Assembly: GCA_036435485.1 (NCBI GenBank)
Contig: CM071600.1
Coordinates: 114,692,046 to 114,756,045, forward strand
DNA: 64,000 bases
Source of the DNA: Saposhnikovia divaricata
Taxonomy: Eukaryota > Streptophyta > Magnoliopsida > Apiales > Apiaceae
Direction: 5' to 3'
Positions 1-11,508 of this stretch are shown here, piece after piece; within the stretch, counting starts at the first letter, position 1, and the number at the start of each line of letters is the position of its first letter. Position numbers and translations under genes: made by a program. Under the pieces are notes generated by a model. The model searched no databases and was not told where the DNA came from. It worked only from the letters and a program-made list of their open reading frames with translations.

Positions 1-848
1 ATGAGCTATTTCTTAGGTCTGCAAGTTAAACAGACTGATGATGGAATTTTTATCAATCAGTCAAAGTACACAAAGAATCTATTGAAGAAGTTTAATATGC
101 AAGACAGTTTTACTGCTACAACTCCCATAGCTACAACTACAAAGCTTGATCCTGATCAAGGTATTGAGGTAGATGTAACTAACTACAGAGGTATGATAGG
201 CTCACTTTTGTATCTAACAGCCAGCAGACCAGATATCATGTATGCAACCTGTCCATGTGCAAGATTTCAGGCGAACCCCAGAGAACCACATCTCATTGCT
301 GTTAAAAGGATTTTCAGATACTTGAAAGGCACTCCATCACTTGGCCTTTGGTATGCTAGAGAGTCTGACTTTAATCTATGTGGTTACTTAGATGCTGATT
401 TTGCAGGATGCGAAATAGACAGGAAAAGTACTTCAGGCAGTTGTCAGTTTCTTGGAGGAAGACTAGTTTCTTGGTTTAGTAAAAAGCAAAAGTCTATATC
501 CACGTCAACTGCAGAAGCTGAGTACATAGCTGCAGGAAGCTGTTGTGCTCAGATCATGTGGATGAGGAATCAGCTAATGGACTATGGTTTGTCATATTAA
601 AAAATACCTATTTATTGTGATAACCGAGTGCTATTGCTATGACAAGAAATCCAGTTCAGCATTCTCTTACTAAGCATATCAGTATAAGATATCATTTCAT
701 AAGAGAACAAGTATTGGAAGGGACAATCGAACTCCACTTTGTTCCTACTGATCAACAGCTAGCTGATATATTCACCAAGCCACTACCTGAAGCTACTTTT
801 ACAAAATTGGTGAATGAATTAGGAATGGTAAACTATGAAAGTTTCTGA
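1..848 (+). pseudogene. pol: Copia RT-RNase H C-terminal part, broken
   Basis: This is the end of a copia polyprotein: the RT thumb region (SYFLGLQVKQ, YRGMIGSLLYLTASRPDIM) followed by RNase H (DADFAGCEIDRKSTSG, STAEAEYIAAGSCC) and the terminal ADIFTKPLPE motif. Two lesions break it. A TAA stop lies at 598-600, where the Copia-F copy reads on, and one base is missing near 627, which moves the rest (639-848) to another frame. The start is cut by the window edge. It would have reverse-transcribed the element RNA in the particle. The family assignment is firm; the lesion positions come from comparison with the homologous part of Copia-F. Confidence 0.9.
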
Positions 849-860
849 GAACATGGGGAG

Positions 861-1014
861 ACAAAATACTGATGAGTGTCAGATCCTGATGCATGTCTAA
901 TACTGACGAAAAGTCAATACTGACGAAAAGTCAATCCTGACGAAAAGTCAATCCTGACGTCAGTCAAACATCAGATCATGATGAAATGGTTTGGTTATCA
1001 GTACAATATATATA
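861..1014 (+). promoter_or_regulatory. Internal promoter-like module: 17-bp TGACG repeats plus TATA box
   Basis: Four TGACG cores start at 904, 921, 938 and 955, exactly 17 bp apart. The unit is TACTGACGAAAAGTCAA and the last copy forms the palindrome TGACGTCA. Each unit also holds AGTCAA, which on the other strand is a TTGACT W-box core. A TATATATA box lies at 1007-1014. TGACG is the core of as-1-type elements bound by TGA bZIP factors, and TTGACY is the WRKY site; both are well known in stress-responsive plant and retrotransposon promoters. The element's own LTR has TGACGTCA (7176-7183) and related CTGAT/ATCAG motifs before its TATA box. That this drives the downstream aORF is inference; the aORF ATG is 1.1 kb further on. 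Confidence 0.55.
901..966 (+). repeat. 17-bp tandem repeat, about four copies
   Basis: Direct repeats of TACTGACGAAAAGTCAA with first-position changes (TA/TC). Copies are almost identical except the last, where TGACGAAAAGTCAA becomes TGACGTCAGTCAA. It lies 50 bp after the pol stop. Confidence 0.9.
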
Positions 1015-1387
1015 CTACAAGTAATCCCTAATTGTTCTGTTCCTGATTTAACTGTGGTTATTGTTGATGAATTTGTTACTTACATGATTACTTTAATTAG
1101 TTTTCATTTTCTTTGATTTAATTCTTTGAAGAATAATTCATAAACATAAAATTTGCAGAACACATTGAATAAGATTAGAGAAACAGGATTTTTCATTGAT
1201 AATAAGAAAGAGATTACATGCAAGTATTACATCTTTTTATTCTCTCTATCTACTAATCTATTCAACAGGAAAATAAAAAAAGTGAAGTCCAAACCACTCC
1301 ATTGTTAGCAGCCATCCCAGATCCCATCTTTGCCACTTTGTTTGGGTGAAAGTTGAAGGGATAAGGTTATTTTTGCTGATATATTCA

Positions 1388-1645
1388 TTAACAATGGTTG
1401 GTGGTGTTGGATGAGGATGCCTTAGAGGAAAGCCATGTTAATGTTGCTTGAAGAGCAGCATCAATGTCGATCACTCTTGCAGGCTTTTCTCTCTCGATTT
1501 CTTCAAGACTGGCATCCATCTGCAGCCACAGAGTTTCAAGCTGCCTTTCCCAGTCAAAGGCATCAAACTCTTCACGAGTATAACTGAAGATATCTCTGTT
1601 TTCTACGAGATGGAGATTCTTTTCCTTGATGGTAATGTTTGACAT
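1388..1645 (-). CDS. Small antisense ORF (85 aa) with its own TATA-like box, function unknown
   Basis: I do not recognise this protein. It starts MSNITIKEKN, is acidic and probably helical (REEFDAFDWERQLETLW, then DASLEEIEREKP), and ends in a Ser/Thr/Asn-rich tail; there is no signal peptide or membrane segment. It runs opposite to the host element, in the spacer between pol and the aORF. On its strand a TATA-like CTATTTAA lies at 1730-1737, giving an inferred start near 1705 and a leader of about 60 nt rich in A and C (ending CCGTTAAACA before ATG). Possible poly(A) signals (AATAAAA near 1236-1242) lie about 145 nt after the stop. The compact gene-like layout supports a real unit; a chance ORF in relic sequence cannot be excluded. 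Confidence 0.45.
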   Translation of the reverse strand: MSNITIKEKNLHLVENRDIFSYTREEFDAFDWERQLETLWLQMDASLEEIEREKPARVIDIDAALQATLTWLSSKASSSNTTNHC

Positions 1646-1740
1646 TGTTTAACGGTGTGTTGTGTGAAGGGTTTTTGATTTTCAGGAGAGAATGAAGGAT
1701 TAAAGGGATAGTGAACAAGTCTCTAGGCGTTAAATAGAGA
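1646..1740 (-). promoter_or_regulatory. TATA-like box and leader of the antisense 85-aa unit
   Basis: Read on the - strand, CTATTTAACGCC sits at 1737-1726, about 85 nt before the ATG at 1645. The intervening leader is A/C-rich and has no upstream ATG that I can see. Positional evidence only. Confidence 0.35.
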
Positions 1741-2121
1741 TGGGGAGTAACGAAGTACTACAATGCTTCGTATTCTGGTTTTTAATGGTTCCAGGTATTT
1801 TAAGAAAGTGTTATTTGTTTTTACTTTAAAAACAAATATTTTATTGTTATATTCACAAATGCACTTCTTAAAATTACGAGCGCGTGTATTTCACTCACTG
1901 ATACATATAGATACACAACGTGTCATATACGGTTAACACCACTCTCTCACGTCACACAAATCGATTACTGACACCTGTTTTGAGAAATTATTAGTTGTCT
2001 AAAATCAATTTACTTCAATAAATTGATTCATTATTCTTAAAACCATCAGTATTGTTCTCTTCTCTGCGCGAACATAAACCCTAATTGCACGAAATTTCAA
2101 TCTCTCTCTGTCACATCAAAA

Positions 2122-5100
2122 ATGGAGAATTCATCATTTGTAAACAATAAGATTGTTATCAATGGTGTTACTTTTTCTCCCAAAAATTATGTTGCTATTC
2201 TTGACCATCAGGAATTATCGAATGATTTTCATATCATTCAAGACTTCTTGGCATCTAGTCCGATTCATTATGCTTTAACGGCACCCGCCAAAGTCTCTTT
2301 CAAGTGTGTGATGCAGGTTTGGAAGACTGCTGTCTTTGGTGTTCTTGAACCTTCAGGAAGACCTAATCTGATCTTTACGCACAATGGAGTTACACATCAA
2401 GTTACTCCAGAAGTAGTTTGTGAAGCTCTGCACTTACCTTCTCTAAATGGTAAGACTCCAGCAACAATTTTTGATGCTTCATTGTTGGAATTTGCTACGA
2501 GTCTTGGTTACAATGGAAATCCAAGAAAGTTTGGAGAGCTATACAGAACTAAGCTAAAGAAGGAATGGAATTTCTTCTTTGATACCATCAGTAGGTGCTT
2601 CTTGAACAAAGTCTCTAACTTTGATGCACTACCGACGGCTTCAGTTCACATTGGGTACTCTCTAATCCATGATACTGTATTTGATTATGGGTCTTTCATA
2701 TTGAGAGCATTAAATGCTAGGAAAATAGATAAATGTGGTTATGTCTGTTTTATTAGATTTTTTCAACTAATATTCTCTCACTTATGTCCCAATGTTGATT
2801 TTGAAAATGATACAGTATTGCCTATCTGTAAGATTTCAGAAAACAATATCAAGTCTTTGATTAAATCAGATAAGGCTAATGGTTTTAAGGGAAATCCTTA
2901 TATTCCTAAGGGGGTCTGGCTTCTCTTGAAAAAGAGATTACCTGAACTTTATGGCCCAGCTACAGGTGCTATGGGATAGGACCAAACACATTCTGTTCCT
3001 AACACAAGCACACATCAAAAACAGTTACCTAAACAGTCAACCACCTCTGGTGTCTCTCAAAAGACATCAGTTGTAAAAAAAAAAATCAGCTAGATCTGAT
3101 GTGTCTGGCAAACAATCAGGATCAAAGGATTTCTCCACTTCAATTCTCACTAAAAAGAAGCCACAAGGAGGAAAACAAGAAGTTCAGGTTGATGAATCTT
3201 TGATGAAGGCTGGAGCATCTAAAGAAATAGGTGAAAAGAGGAAGTTTTTGCAACAGGTCTCTGATTCTGATAGTGATGATGACAAGACCATCTCTATAAT
3301 CATGAAGAAGAAGGAAATTGCTGCTCCTGTTGTTGCTGAAGTGGTTAAGCCAATAAAGCAAAAGAAAAGAAGAAGAATAATCAACAAGAGTCAGTATTTT
3401 ATTCCTGAAGAAATGCAAAAACTTAATAATGATATTGATCTTGTTGAGTCATCAGTTCCTGACACATCTGTCATTCCTGATCTCTCTACTCCTGATACAT
3501 CACCTGTGAAGACTGTTGAAATTTCTGATTCTCCAGCACCTACATCTCCTAAGAGAAGAATAATTGAGATGTCTGTGGATGAAGTAAATGCTATTGCTGC
3601 TCAGCTTGGTCATAAACCAACACCTCTTCAGATTAAGAGACAAGCTGAAGCAAAGGTTTTTAGCAGACTGAAGAAACAGAGGATCACTTCACCTCTAAAA
3701 GGATCAAGCCCACAAGAACCTGAACTTCAAAGGAGTTCAGAAGCTATTGACGATCCAGTCACACAAGAACCACTCACTCAAAGTGTGGGTGCGGACATTT
3801 CTGAAGGAATGGTCCCACAAGAACCAATTTCTCAAAGGGAAAGTGAAGACAAGAACATTCCTACCCCACAAGAACCATCTTCTCAAAGTGAAGATGCAGG
3901 CAAGCTCACATCAGCACAGGAGATTTCAAACACTGCATTTGAGGGAAGCACACAAGAACCTTTGACTCAAAGTGTTAAAGCAGCTTCACAACCTCAGACT
4001 ACACAAGAACCATTGGTAGTACATACTGATGCAAGTCATTCTCCAGTTGCAGATGTTCATTCTGATGAAAGTATTTCTAATCCAGATATTCCACTGCTCA
4101 TTGAACCACTTTCTTCAAGACCAATGGAATCTATCTCAACTTCATCAGGTAATACTTCTATTTCTGCTTCTCTTACTGATAGTATGATTACAGTTAGACC
4201 TGAGACAAGGGATACCTCTATCTGTATGACTTCAGTCCACTCCTCTCAGCCACCTCTTATTTCTTTGCATTTGTTGAGCTAGAACCTTTCTTGTGAGAAA
4301 GAGAGTGAACATTTAGAGAAAAAGAAGAGTGAAGAGAGGCAGTCTCCTGAACTGGCAAAAGGAGAGGTAGAAAAGAGTGAGAAGTTTCAAACTTCTGGTG
4401 AGGTAGTAGTTACTATTGAAAGTAACTTAGGAAATGTTGTGAGAAGTGATGAGATCACTTTACAAAAACAGAGAGATTTAGGAATTGTTTCTACTTTGAA
4501 TGCAGGTTTTCAGGATACAACAGTCCCATCTGCTGTTGATTTAAAATGAAAGGAGTTATGAATCCTGAAGACAATGTGGATGATGAAATTCTTGAGGCTA
4601 AAGATAGCTCAGATGATGATGATGATGATGCTGATCATGATACTGAAGCAGCTCAGCTTAAAGCTGTCATGAAAGCAAGTCTAGGCTCTACTTATGGATC
4701 ATCCAGTCACTTTATGGAGTCTATGGGTAAATCTACAGCTGCTCCAGTTGAGATCATAGGAGATTACATCAATCTTATTCCTGAACATATTCAAGCTGCT
4801 AGGAGATCTGAATGGTATACTGAGTGGAATCAGTCTTCTGCTGATATAAATTTCAATAATGCACTTTTTCACTCAGGGCATATTGCTACTAAGATTTCTG
4901 ATCCTAATCTCAAAGCTCATCTGAAGACAACAACTATTCTGGCAAAAGGGCTGAAGGATGAAATTAATTCTGTCAAGCGTGATAATGAAAAATTTCATTC
5001 TCGATTTATCAAGGATTATTCTGAAATTACCACTGCTAAACATCTTTAACGTTTAAGCACTGCTTTCACCACAAGGATGGATACCTTGGAAGATAAGGTT

Positions 5101-7040
5101 GTAACTATGTCCTCCAGAATGGCGAATATTGAAGATTCTCTACAACTTATCTTATCTTTATTGACTGATCCTGATGAGGCTACTGATGTCAAAAAGGGGG
5201 AGAAGGTAGTCAAAACAAAATGCACACCTGATCTAGTTGTAAGAAAGGATGATGATACTTCTGGAAATGATGGTGGTGCTCAGTCACATGTACCAGGAAC
5301 CTCTGATGCTGCTTTGGTAATAAGGAGAAGTCAGTCACAAACTCAAACCAAGCGGTCAACTCATGTTTCTGAGTCTGGGAAGAAAACAGGAAGAGTAATG
5401 GAGCAATCTAAAATCCTGACAGAAGAACAAGAACAATTTTTGTCACTTGGTCAAAGTCAAAGGCAAACACTTCCTACAATTCTTGAAGGTGATGAAGATT
5501 TGCTAATTACTGATGTAGAAGATGCTCCTCATCTTTTTGAGAAGATTACTACTGGGACAGGTGATAGTGAAATTGTATATCACACTAGTGTTAAGGTTCA
5601 TCAGTATCATACTGAGAAGACACTTGCTTTAAATTCTGAAGAAAATCCAAATACGACTACTGATGAGAACTTAGAAGAACAAAACAGGATTCTTGAGGAG
5701 ATTGCCAGACAAAAAGAAGTTTCTACTGCTAGAAGAGGAAGAGGTAGAGGAAATCGGGACAGAGGAAGAGGAAGGAAACCAGTTCAGACAAGTACAAGAC
5801 AGACGAGATCTAGTGGAATCAAAATAGAAGAAGTTACTGAGAACACAAAGAAGAAAGCTTCACTATTTCTTGAGAATACTCCATCATCTAATGTATTTGT
5901 TGAATCTGTTACAATTGAAGAAGAAACTCCTTTGGTTAGAAGGAAGAAAGTTGTTGAAGAAGCTAAAGATAAAATTGCTGGAATAACTCAAACTATTGTT
6001 TCTGACTCTCAATCTATTAAGGATGCAATAGATGAGTACGTGAGAAGAATTTTTGAGTCTGATAAACGATTATGGTATGACAGAAATAGACTTGTTCCAG
6101 AACATCAACAGGATAATACACCAGTAATAGGGAAGAAAAGCAAGAATTAGAAGAACAGAGTAAGCAACTATAGAAAACCAGTTGTTTTCAAATCTGTTGG
6201 AGTAATTATTGGACCTTCACCGTCTGATGAATCTTCATTGGTTGCTAAAGTTGAATCTGCTGAATCTATACCATTGTGGACGAGTATGCAATCTAGTTTG
6301 AGGGGTTTAGAACCTGGAACAAGAGGAGGTATTGGATTTGGTAATGCAGAAGTTGTTTCTATATCTCAAACAAATCAACATTTTCCTGTTAAGAGGATGG
6401 TGATGAACTAACTGTTGATGATCTTTGGGAATTGGAATCTGTTGCTATTGTTGCTTGCAATGTGGACTCAAAGAAGATAGAGAAATTGCTGTATTTCATG
6501 AAAGACAAAAGTGTCAAGAAGCTGTCTATTCATGAGGTGTTGTACAAATCAACAAAAGAGTTAAAATATGTTCTCTATTTGCTTGAAAATAGACAGATCC
6601 ATGATAAAGAAGCCAGTGTTTACAATAACTGGTGTACCATGATCTTCAGAACAATCAAGTCCAGATATTTAGAAGGAGGATCGAGGTATGATGGTAATTA
6701 CACTCCCATGTACTTGAATACAGAAGGACAAGAAGTTGAAATGCAAAAAGGTTCAGTTGTTAAAGAAGTGATATTTTATCAAGAACAATTATCTCTGAAT
6801 CCTGGTGGAAGAGATCTTGCATACTTATTATTGGGAGAGTTAGATTTACCAATAAGTTCAATTCAGAATCTTAGAGCTGGAATCTATCAGATTGGTAAAG
6901 GTGATGAAGAACTCAGAAATCTGAAGAAAAGGTTAATTCAAATTCTTTGTGATAAAGAAGAGGAGTTATTATCAAATTTCTTGCAGATGAGTAATTTCTT
7001 TGTGAGAATTTCTGAGACTAAGCCTGAGGATTTCTTGTAA
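2122..7040 (+). pseudogene. Copia additional ORF (aORF) after pol, about 1,640 codons, broken
   Basis: Five open stretches (2122-2979, 3101-4282, 4546-5049, 5077-6150, 6432-7040) are parts of one reading unit. Lesions are a TAG at 2977, a slip in an 11-A run near 3076-3086, a TAG at 4280, a frame change near 4540, a TAA at 5047, a TAG at 6148 and a frame change before 6432. The N-terminal 250 residues match the start of the Copia-F aORF (KKEWNFFFDT / QEWDYLFDT, then HIGY). The middle is acidic and Pro/Ser/Thr-rich with QEP repeats, then come coiled-coil-like stretches, an RG-rich basic box (RRGRGRGNRDRGRGRK, near 5731-5781) and a helical C-terminal domain. No signal peptide or membrane helix is visible, so it does not look like an envelope. 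ATG at 2122 follows a CT-rich leader. Confidence 0.75.
3711..4017 (+). repeat. Degenerate QEP peptide repeats in the aORF
   Basis: The motif (T/P)QEP(L/S/I)(T/S)Q recurs about six times with variable 15-25 residue spacing, encoded by variants of CACAAGAACCA. It suggests expansion of a flexible acidic linker. Confidence 0.6.
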
Positions 7041-7103
7041 TATTTTGTTTTGAGTTTTTGACATCACTGAATCAAGGAATTTGTGCTTTATTTCACAAAG
7101 TAC

Positions 7104-7117
7104 AAATTGGGGGAGAT
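7104..7117 (+). other. Polypurine tract of Copia-A
   Basis: AAATTGGGGGAGAT lies directly before the LTR start TGTTAGATA. This is the usual plus-strand primer position. Confidence 0.85.
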
Positions 7118-7620
7118 TGTTAGATATTGATTCAAGTGATGATCAGGATCTGGACTACTGATCAGATACTGATGCTGACGTCATCAGTATTGCACCGTCA
7201 GGATTGTGTTGTCATCAGGATTGGAAGCTGATCAGGATTTCGTGAGGATATACATCAGTCCAGGAATCTAGGAAGATTGACATGTCGGTTCCTAATTTAT
7301 AGGAATGCAGCTATCATTCAAGATATGTATTAAGAAACGTATGTAATTGATTTGATATATCTTGTAATTGATAGTGTATCTGTGTACTGTATATAAACAC
7401 AGTTTAGGTTTTACTTTAGAGTAATAGCTTACACGAATGATCTTGTAACCTAGCAGCTCTCAAGAACATAAGAATTTCTTGAGAGGGTTTGTAACAGTTT
7501 TATATCAGAGTTAATAAAGTTGTTATATATTCATACTTGTGTTATTGTTTCTGTTTAAGTCGAAAATCTTATACAATTGTATTCAACCCCCCTTCTACAA
7601 TTGTTAATTACTGGGCAACA
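7118..7620 (+). repeat. Copia-A 3' LTR
   Basis: It starts TGTTAGATATTG directly after the polypurine tract and ends near GGGCAACA, giving TGTT...AACA ends. An end at 7624 is also possible, because the next four bases are AACA. It contains repeated CTGAT/ATCAG motifs (7130-7260), TGACGTCA (7176-7183), a TATA box GTATATAAAC (about 7388-7397), an AATAAA (7512-7517), and near the end TTCAACCCCCCTTCTACAA, a segment also found near the end of the Copia-F LTR. The 5' LTR is outside the window. Confidence 0.8.
7130..7397 (+). promoter_or_regulatory. LTR promoter of Copia-A
   Basis: A cluster of CTGATCAG-like and TGACG/CGTCA motifs (7141-7260, including TGACGTCA at 7176) precedes a TATA box at about 7388-7397. 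The transcription start is inferred near 7425. The motifs parallel those in the spacer module at 861-1014. Confidence 0.6.
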
Positions 7621-7626
7621 AACATA

Positions 7627-7631
7627 TTCAG
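7627..7631. repeat. Target-site duplication of Gypsy-B, left copy (TTCAG)
   Basis: TTCAG precedes the left LTR; the same five bases follow the right LTR at 22147-22151. Five-bp duplications are normal for gypsy integrases. Confidence 0.9.
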
Positions 7632-10600
7632 TGTAACACCCCCAGATCCGGGATCAGGGATTGGGTCGTTACGGTCTCATAACTCATACATAATACTTGA
7701 CTTGAGTCCAAAATCAATAAGTAACATGCTATGACCCCTCAATAATATCCACTCACACACACACAATTATAGTCCCAGAGATGAAATTGAAATAAGTCTT
7801 ATAAAAGGGTTTGCGAATAAAAGTTATTACAATCCAAAAGGATAACATCATAAGTTTAAAAGTTTTGCCGTTGATTACATTAATTATACATATAGTTAAA
7901 CAGGAAACAAAAGCTGTCTAACTATGCTACCTCAGCAATGGCAGCTAGCATCTCAGCGGGGAGTCCGGTGGGTCGGGTAACCCGCTTGCGCCGAGTGCGC
8001 CTGACGCGAGCCATCTGTCCTAGCTGTTGTTATGACATAATGAATAAGCAAGGGTGAGCAATAGCCCACCAACAATAATATAACAGGACAGTGATAGTAT
8101 ATAACAGTTCGAAATATCATGATTTCCATAAACCATGCATTAACGAAGTTAGTGCCAGTATAATATGAAGGATGAAGTTACAAGGTAACTTAAAGTGTTT
8201 ATTTTGTGGAAATATCTGCTAAGTCAAAATAAGCAAGATATCATTATTTATCATATTAAGAGGAACTTGCAAGGAAAATATTGCAGTTCCAGTTATTAAC
8301 ATTTTTCGAAGTTCTACAACCTGAAAGAAGTCTCTTCGATACGTGTTGCGGAAGACACCGTCAACCTGAAAGAAGTATCTTCGATACGTGTTGCAGGGAA
8401 TTCCCAATTTGGGAGATGAACCAATATTGGAGTTATCACGCGCCAGCTGTTTCACTCCCTGATGATCAGTCGGGGATGGTACAGCCCAATATAGTTTACT
8501 ACCGGTAGAAGGAAGAACTGACGGCTCCACTTGTCAATGGCCTTTAATAGTAACTCCCTAGCCAATGATTAGGCCTTGTGATGGATCGCACGACTCGGCC
8601 TCTTCCACACGACTCCTAGTTCGAGTAAATCCACAGCATTGAAACGTATAGTTTATCCTCCCTTCCCCAAGTGAAATACTTGTTGACAAGACTCCACAAA
8701 GTAGTCACATCTAGTTGGAAAGGAAAATTCACTAACGTTTCCCAAGCTCTTGCTTGTTAATGGATATCAACTTGTTCAAACGATCTTACCCCTAGAATGA
8801 TGAGAAGGAACACACAGACTTAATAAGTCCGTAGCAACCAAGTTGCGAGTGAAAAGGATATATTATGACCGGGAAGTCGACAAGATAAATAACCTTTCTC
8901 AAGTAAGGTTACCTTATAATTCAAGAGATAGATTTGAGTGAAGAATGGAATCTTGAGGACCTTTCTTAATATAATATTAATCGTACGACTTCGAAAAATT
9001 TTCAGAATGATCGAAGGTCGAAGACAATATTTGAAGAATTTTCATATGCCCTTCTCTAAGGGTCTTAACGACATCCGGCTTATAATCGATATATTATCTA
9101 TCTACTTATAAGCTAAAGAACAATCAGGGTACAAGTATATCAATATGACTTGAAAGTAGGCATGCATGCTATGGCACATGTATAACAGAAAGCATATATA
9201 ATCACAACAACAGCCTAAAAAGGGAAAGTTGAAACTTGCCTGGTAATTGAGCACGAGTAGGGGTAGTGGTAGGGTATCCCGGGTCAGCTCGGCGATCTAT
9301 AAATAGTCAAGAGATTCGAGGTTAATCGCTTAACACTTTTTTAAAAAAGGTTAAGTATTAACTTAAGTCGAAACATGTTTTCGAATTATCTCGTTATACC
9401 CCTTTTTAGTGTAACTCTTTTTATTACCGATACGATTCGACATTTGTTTGTCATTAAGACATGTCATCGTACTCAAACTTAGTTTATACTTAAGTCATAT
9501 AATTTCTAAATTCGATCGATTACGAACCAAGATTATATCTCGAGTTTTATCGCTCCTTTTCTAAGTTATAACCAAAGTTATACTTTTAAGGGGTTCGTTC
9601 GCGTTTAACCTAGATTCGAACATTTTTATAAAATCGAAAAATGATCCGATTCACATGAGGTTTTCTCTCACACCTTCCTTTTTACCTCTAGTATTTAATT
9701 ACCAAGATTCGCCACTGACTTACGTATTTTACGAGGGTTCAATTTTAATTACGAATTCTCGGTTACGGTTTCGAACTACTTTTAGTAAACCGACCGTAAC
9801 TCCTAAACCGTATGTCCGTTTCACACGTTCTTTATATCAAAACGAACCTCATAACATACTCTATCCAATAATGGCAGGAAACGTTTCTGGTCAGTAGGGT
9901 ATTGACATGAAAAATGGCATACAAAACATGATATTGTAAAATCAGACAATATAACAGCTATGTTTACGCGTTTTCCAAAGTTTTTACACTTTATCACGAT
10001 CTTACCAAGATCAAATAAACCACCCAAACACATGATAAACATGATGATTAGTCTAACAACAACTCATCTTAACCATTACATGGTTCATAAACCAAATCAC
10101 AACCATAACAACTACTAACATGGATCTAAGCATAACATAACATACTAATCACTAAATCATCCATAAAACTCATAAGATCTTAAAAAGACACCAAGGGTTT
10201 TCAAGTCTTATACCTTCCTTAGAGTGTCTACTAGCCTCACTAAGCTTTGTATGATCCTTAGGAGTGCTTAAGCTTGCTATATCAACCATGAAACAAGAAA
10301 AAAAACAAGTTAGTTCTTGAAGAACACTATTCATGCTCCTCTTTCTTGACTTTTTTTGAAAATGCAAACAAAGGAATTTGGAGCTAAGATTTTGAGGAGA
10401 TTAGTTTTATGAAATTTAAGACTCACCATAAAAGTTTCAAGAGCAAACAATGGTTGGAAGTTGGATTTTGGATTTGGAATTTGGAAATGAGCCGAATGGA
10501 ATTATTCAAGGGGGGGGAGAGTGTTTTTCTTTTCTTTTGTGTTGGTTGCTTGAATAATGCATAAAGTGACTTTTTGAGAGATAATATCTCATCTTGGTGT

Positions 10601-11475
10601 GTTAGTGGAGTGTGATGTAATGGATGATGATTTTTTTTGGAGGACAAGTGTTGTGTTTTGCATGGTTGAAAGCTAACCAAGGGTTATTGATTTCTAAGTA
10701 CTAGTTGCATTCTAATTACTCTAGTTGCTTGCTAGTTACTTAGATATTTATCACTTGGTCATGCATGTATCTTGCTTTCTCTGCTTGATTCTGTGTCCGG
10801 TTATTTCCCGTTTCGATTGATCGTTCGTATGAATATTTCACGGATTTCTAATTAGGGTTTACCGGGAATCTTTCTAATATTAATACTATCATTCTCCATC
10901 TTTCTTTCTAACTTTCCAATTTATATTCCTTAAATCCATTCGTTAAATACTTAAGGCTATCAGTGTCCAGGGAACTCTCGGAGAAAATAGAAGTGCGGTT
11001 TTTCAGAATCGGACAGCTTTTACATACACTTATTTTCCCCCTGGATCACTAATACGAACTCGGAAATCCGTTCTGGGTACTTCTATATAGCGTCATCTAA
11101 TAATATTCTCATTTCCACCAAAAACACTATTCATTATTTATTCTCTCTTTATTCCTTATATTTATGAAAATGTCCTGGTTCTCTTTCGGGCGTTCCTTAA
11201 CCCTTTTACGGAACCACTGGACTAATCGTTATCGATCTGGATGACATGAGAATATTCTCCTGATTGGAATTGCCATATCTTATTCCCCTAGGAGATAGAT
11301 TATTCTTACCTAAGTTGTCAACCATTAACATTCTTCAAGACATAGAAATAGTAAAATCGAATTCCATTCATTCTTTCAAAATATCAACTATTACATCGTG
11401 GCCGTAACCACTATTCATTCTTACACCATTAAATAAATAAAAGTTTTAATTCTACCCAAAATCTGGGTTCTTACA
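7632..11475 (-). repeat. Gypsy-B 3' LTR (3,844 bp)
   Basis: On the + strand it runs from TGTAACACCCCCAG to GGGTTCTTACA. It matches 17636-22146 closely along its length, except that it lacks a 667-bp AT-rich block present at 19044-19712 in the other copy. The small ORFs inside are not convincing genes. Confidence 0.95.
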
Positions 11476-11491
11476 GTCTCCCCTCCTTAAA
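11476..11491 (-). other. Polypurine tract of Gypsy-B
   Basis: Read on the - strand, AAGGAGGGGAGAC sits directly before the 3' LTR start TGTAAGAACCC. Confidence 0.8.
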
Positions 11492-11508
11492 AGGATTCCG
11501 TCCCGGAA

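Larger units (their letters stand above)
1..7620 (+). mobile_element. Copia-A: 3' part of a Sirevirus-like Ty1/copia retrotransposon
   Basis: The window opens inside reverse transcriptase, so the 5' LTR, gag and most of pol lie upstream. In order: RT-RNase H end (1-848), spacer (849-2121) with a promoter-like array and a small antisense unit, a broken additional ORF (2122-7040), a polypurine tract and the 3' LTR (7118 to about 7620). The Sirevirus-like placement is inferred from the RNase H tail motif ADIFTKPLPE, the large extra ORF after pol, and the same organisation in Copia-F at the other end of the window. Gypsy-B inserted only about 11 bp beyond the LTR end. The 5' target duplication is outside the window. 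Confidence 0.85.

Noticed and set aside
2122..7040. Envelope gene, as often proposed for Sireviruses
   Set aside because: No signal peptide, membrane helix or cleavage site is visible; the RG box and coiled coils point elsewhere.
7537..10680. Small ORFs inside the Gypsy-B LTRs and their duplicates at 17538-20671
   Set aside because: They lie in non-coding LTR sequence, are present in both LTRs simply as copies, and show no domain.
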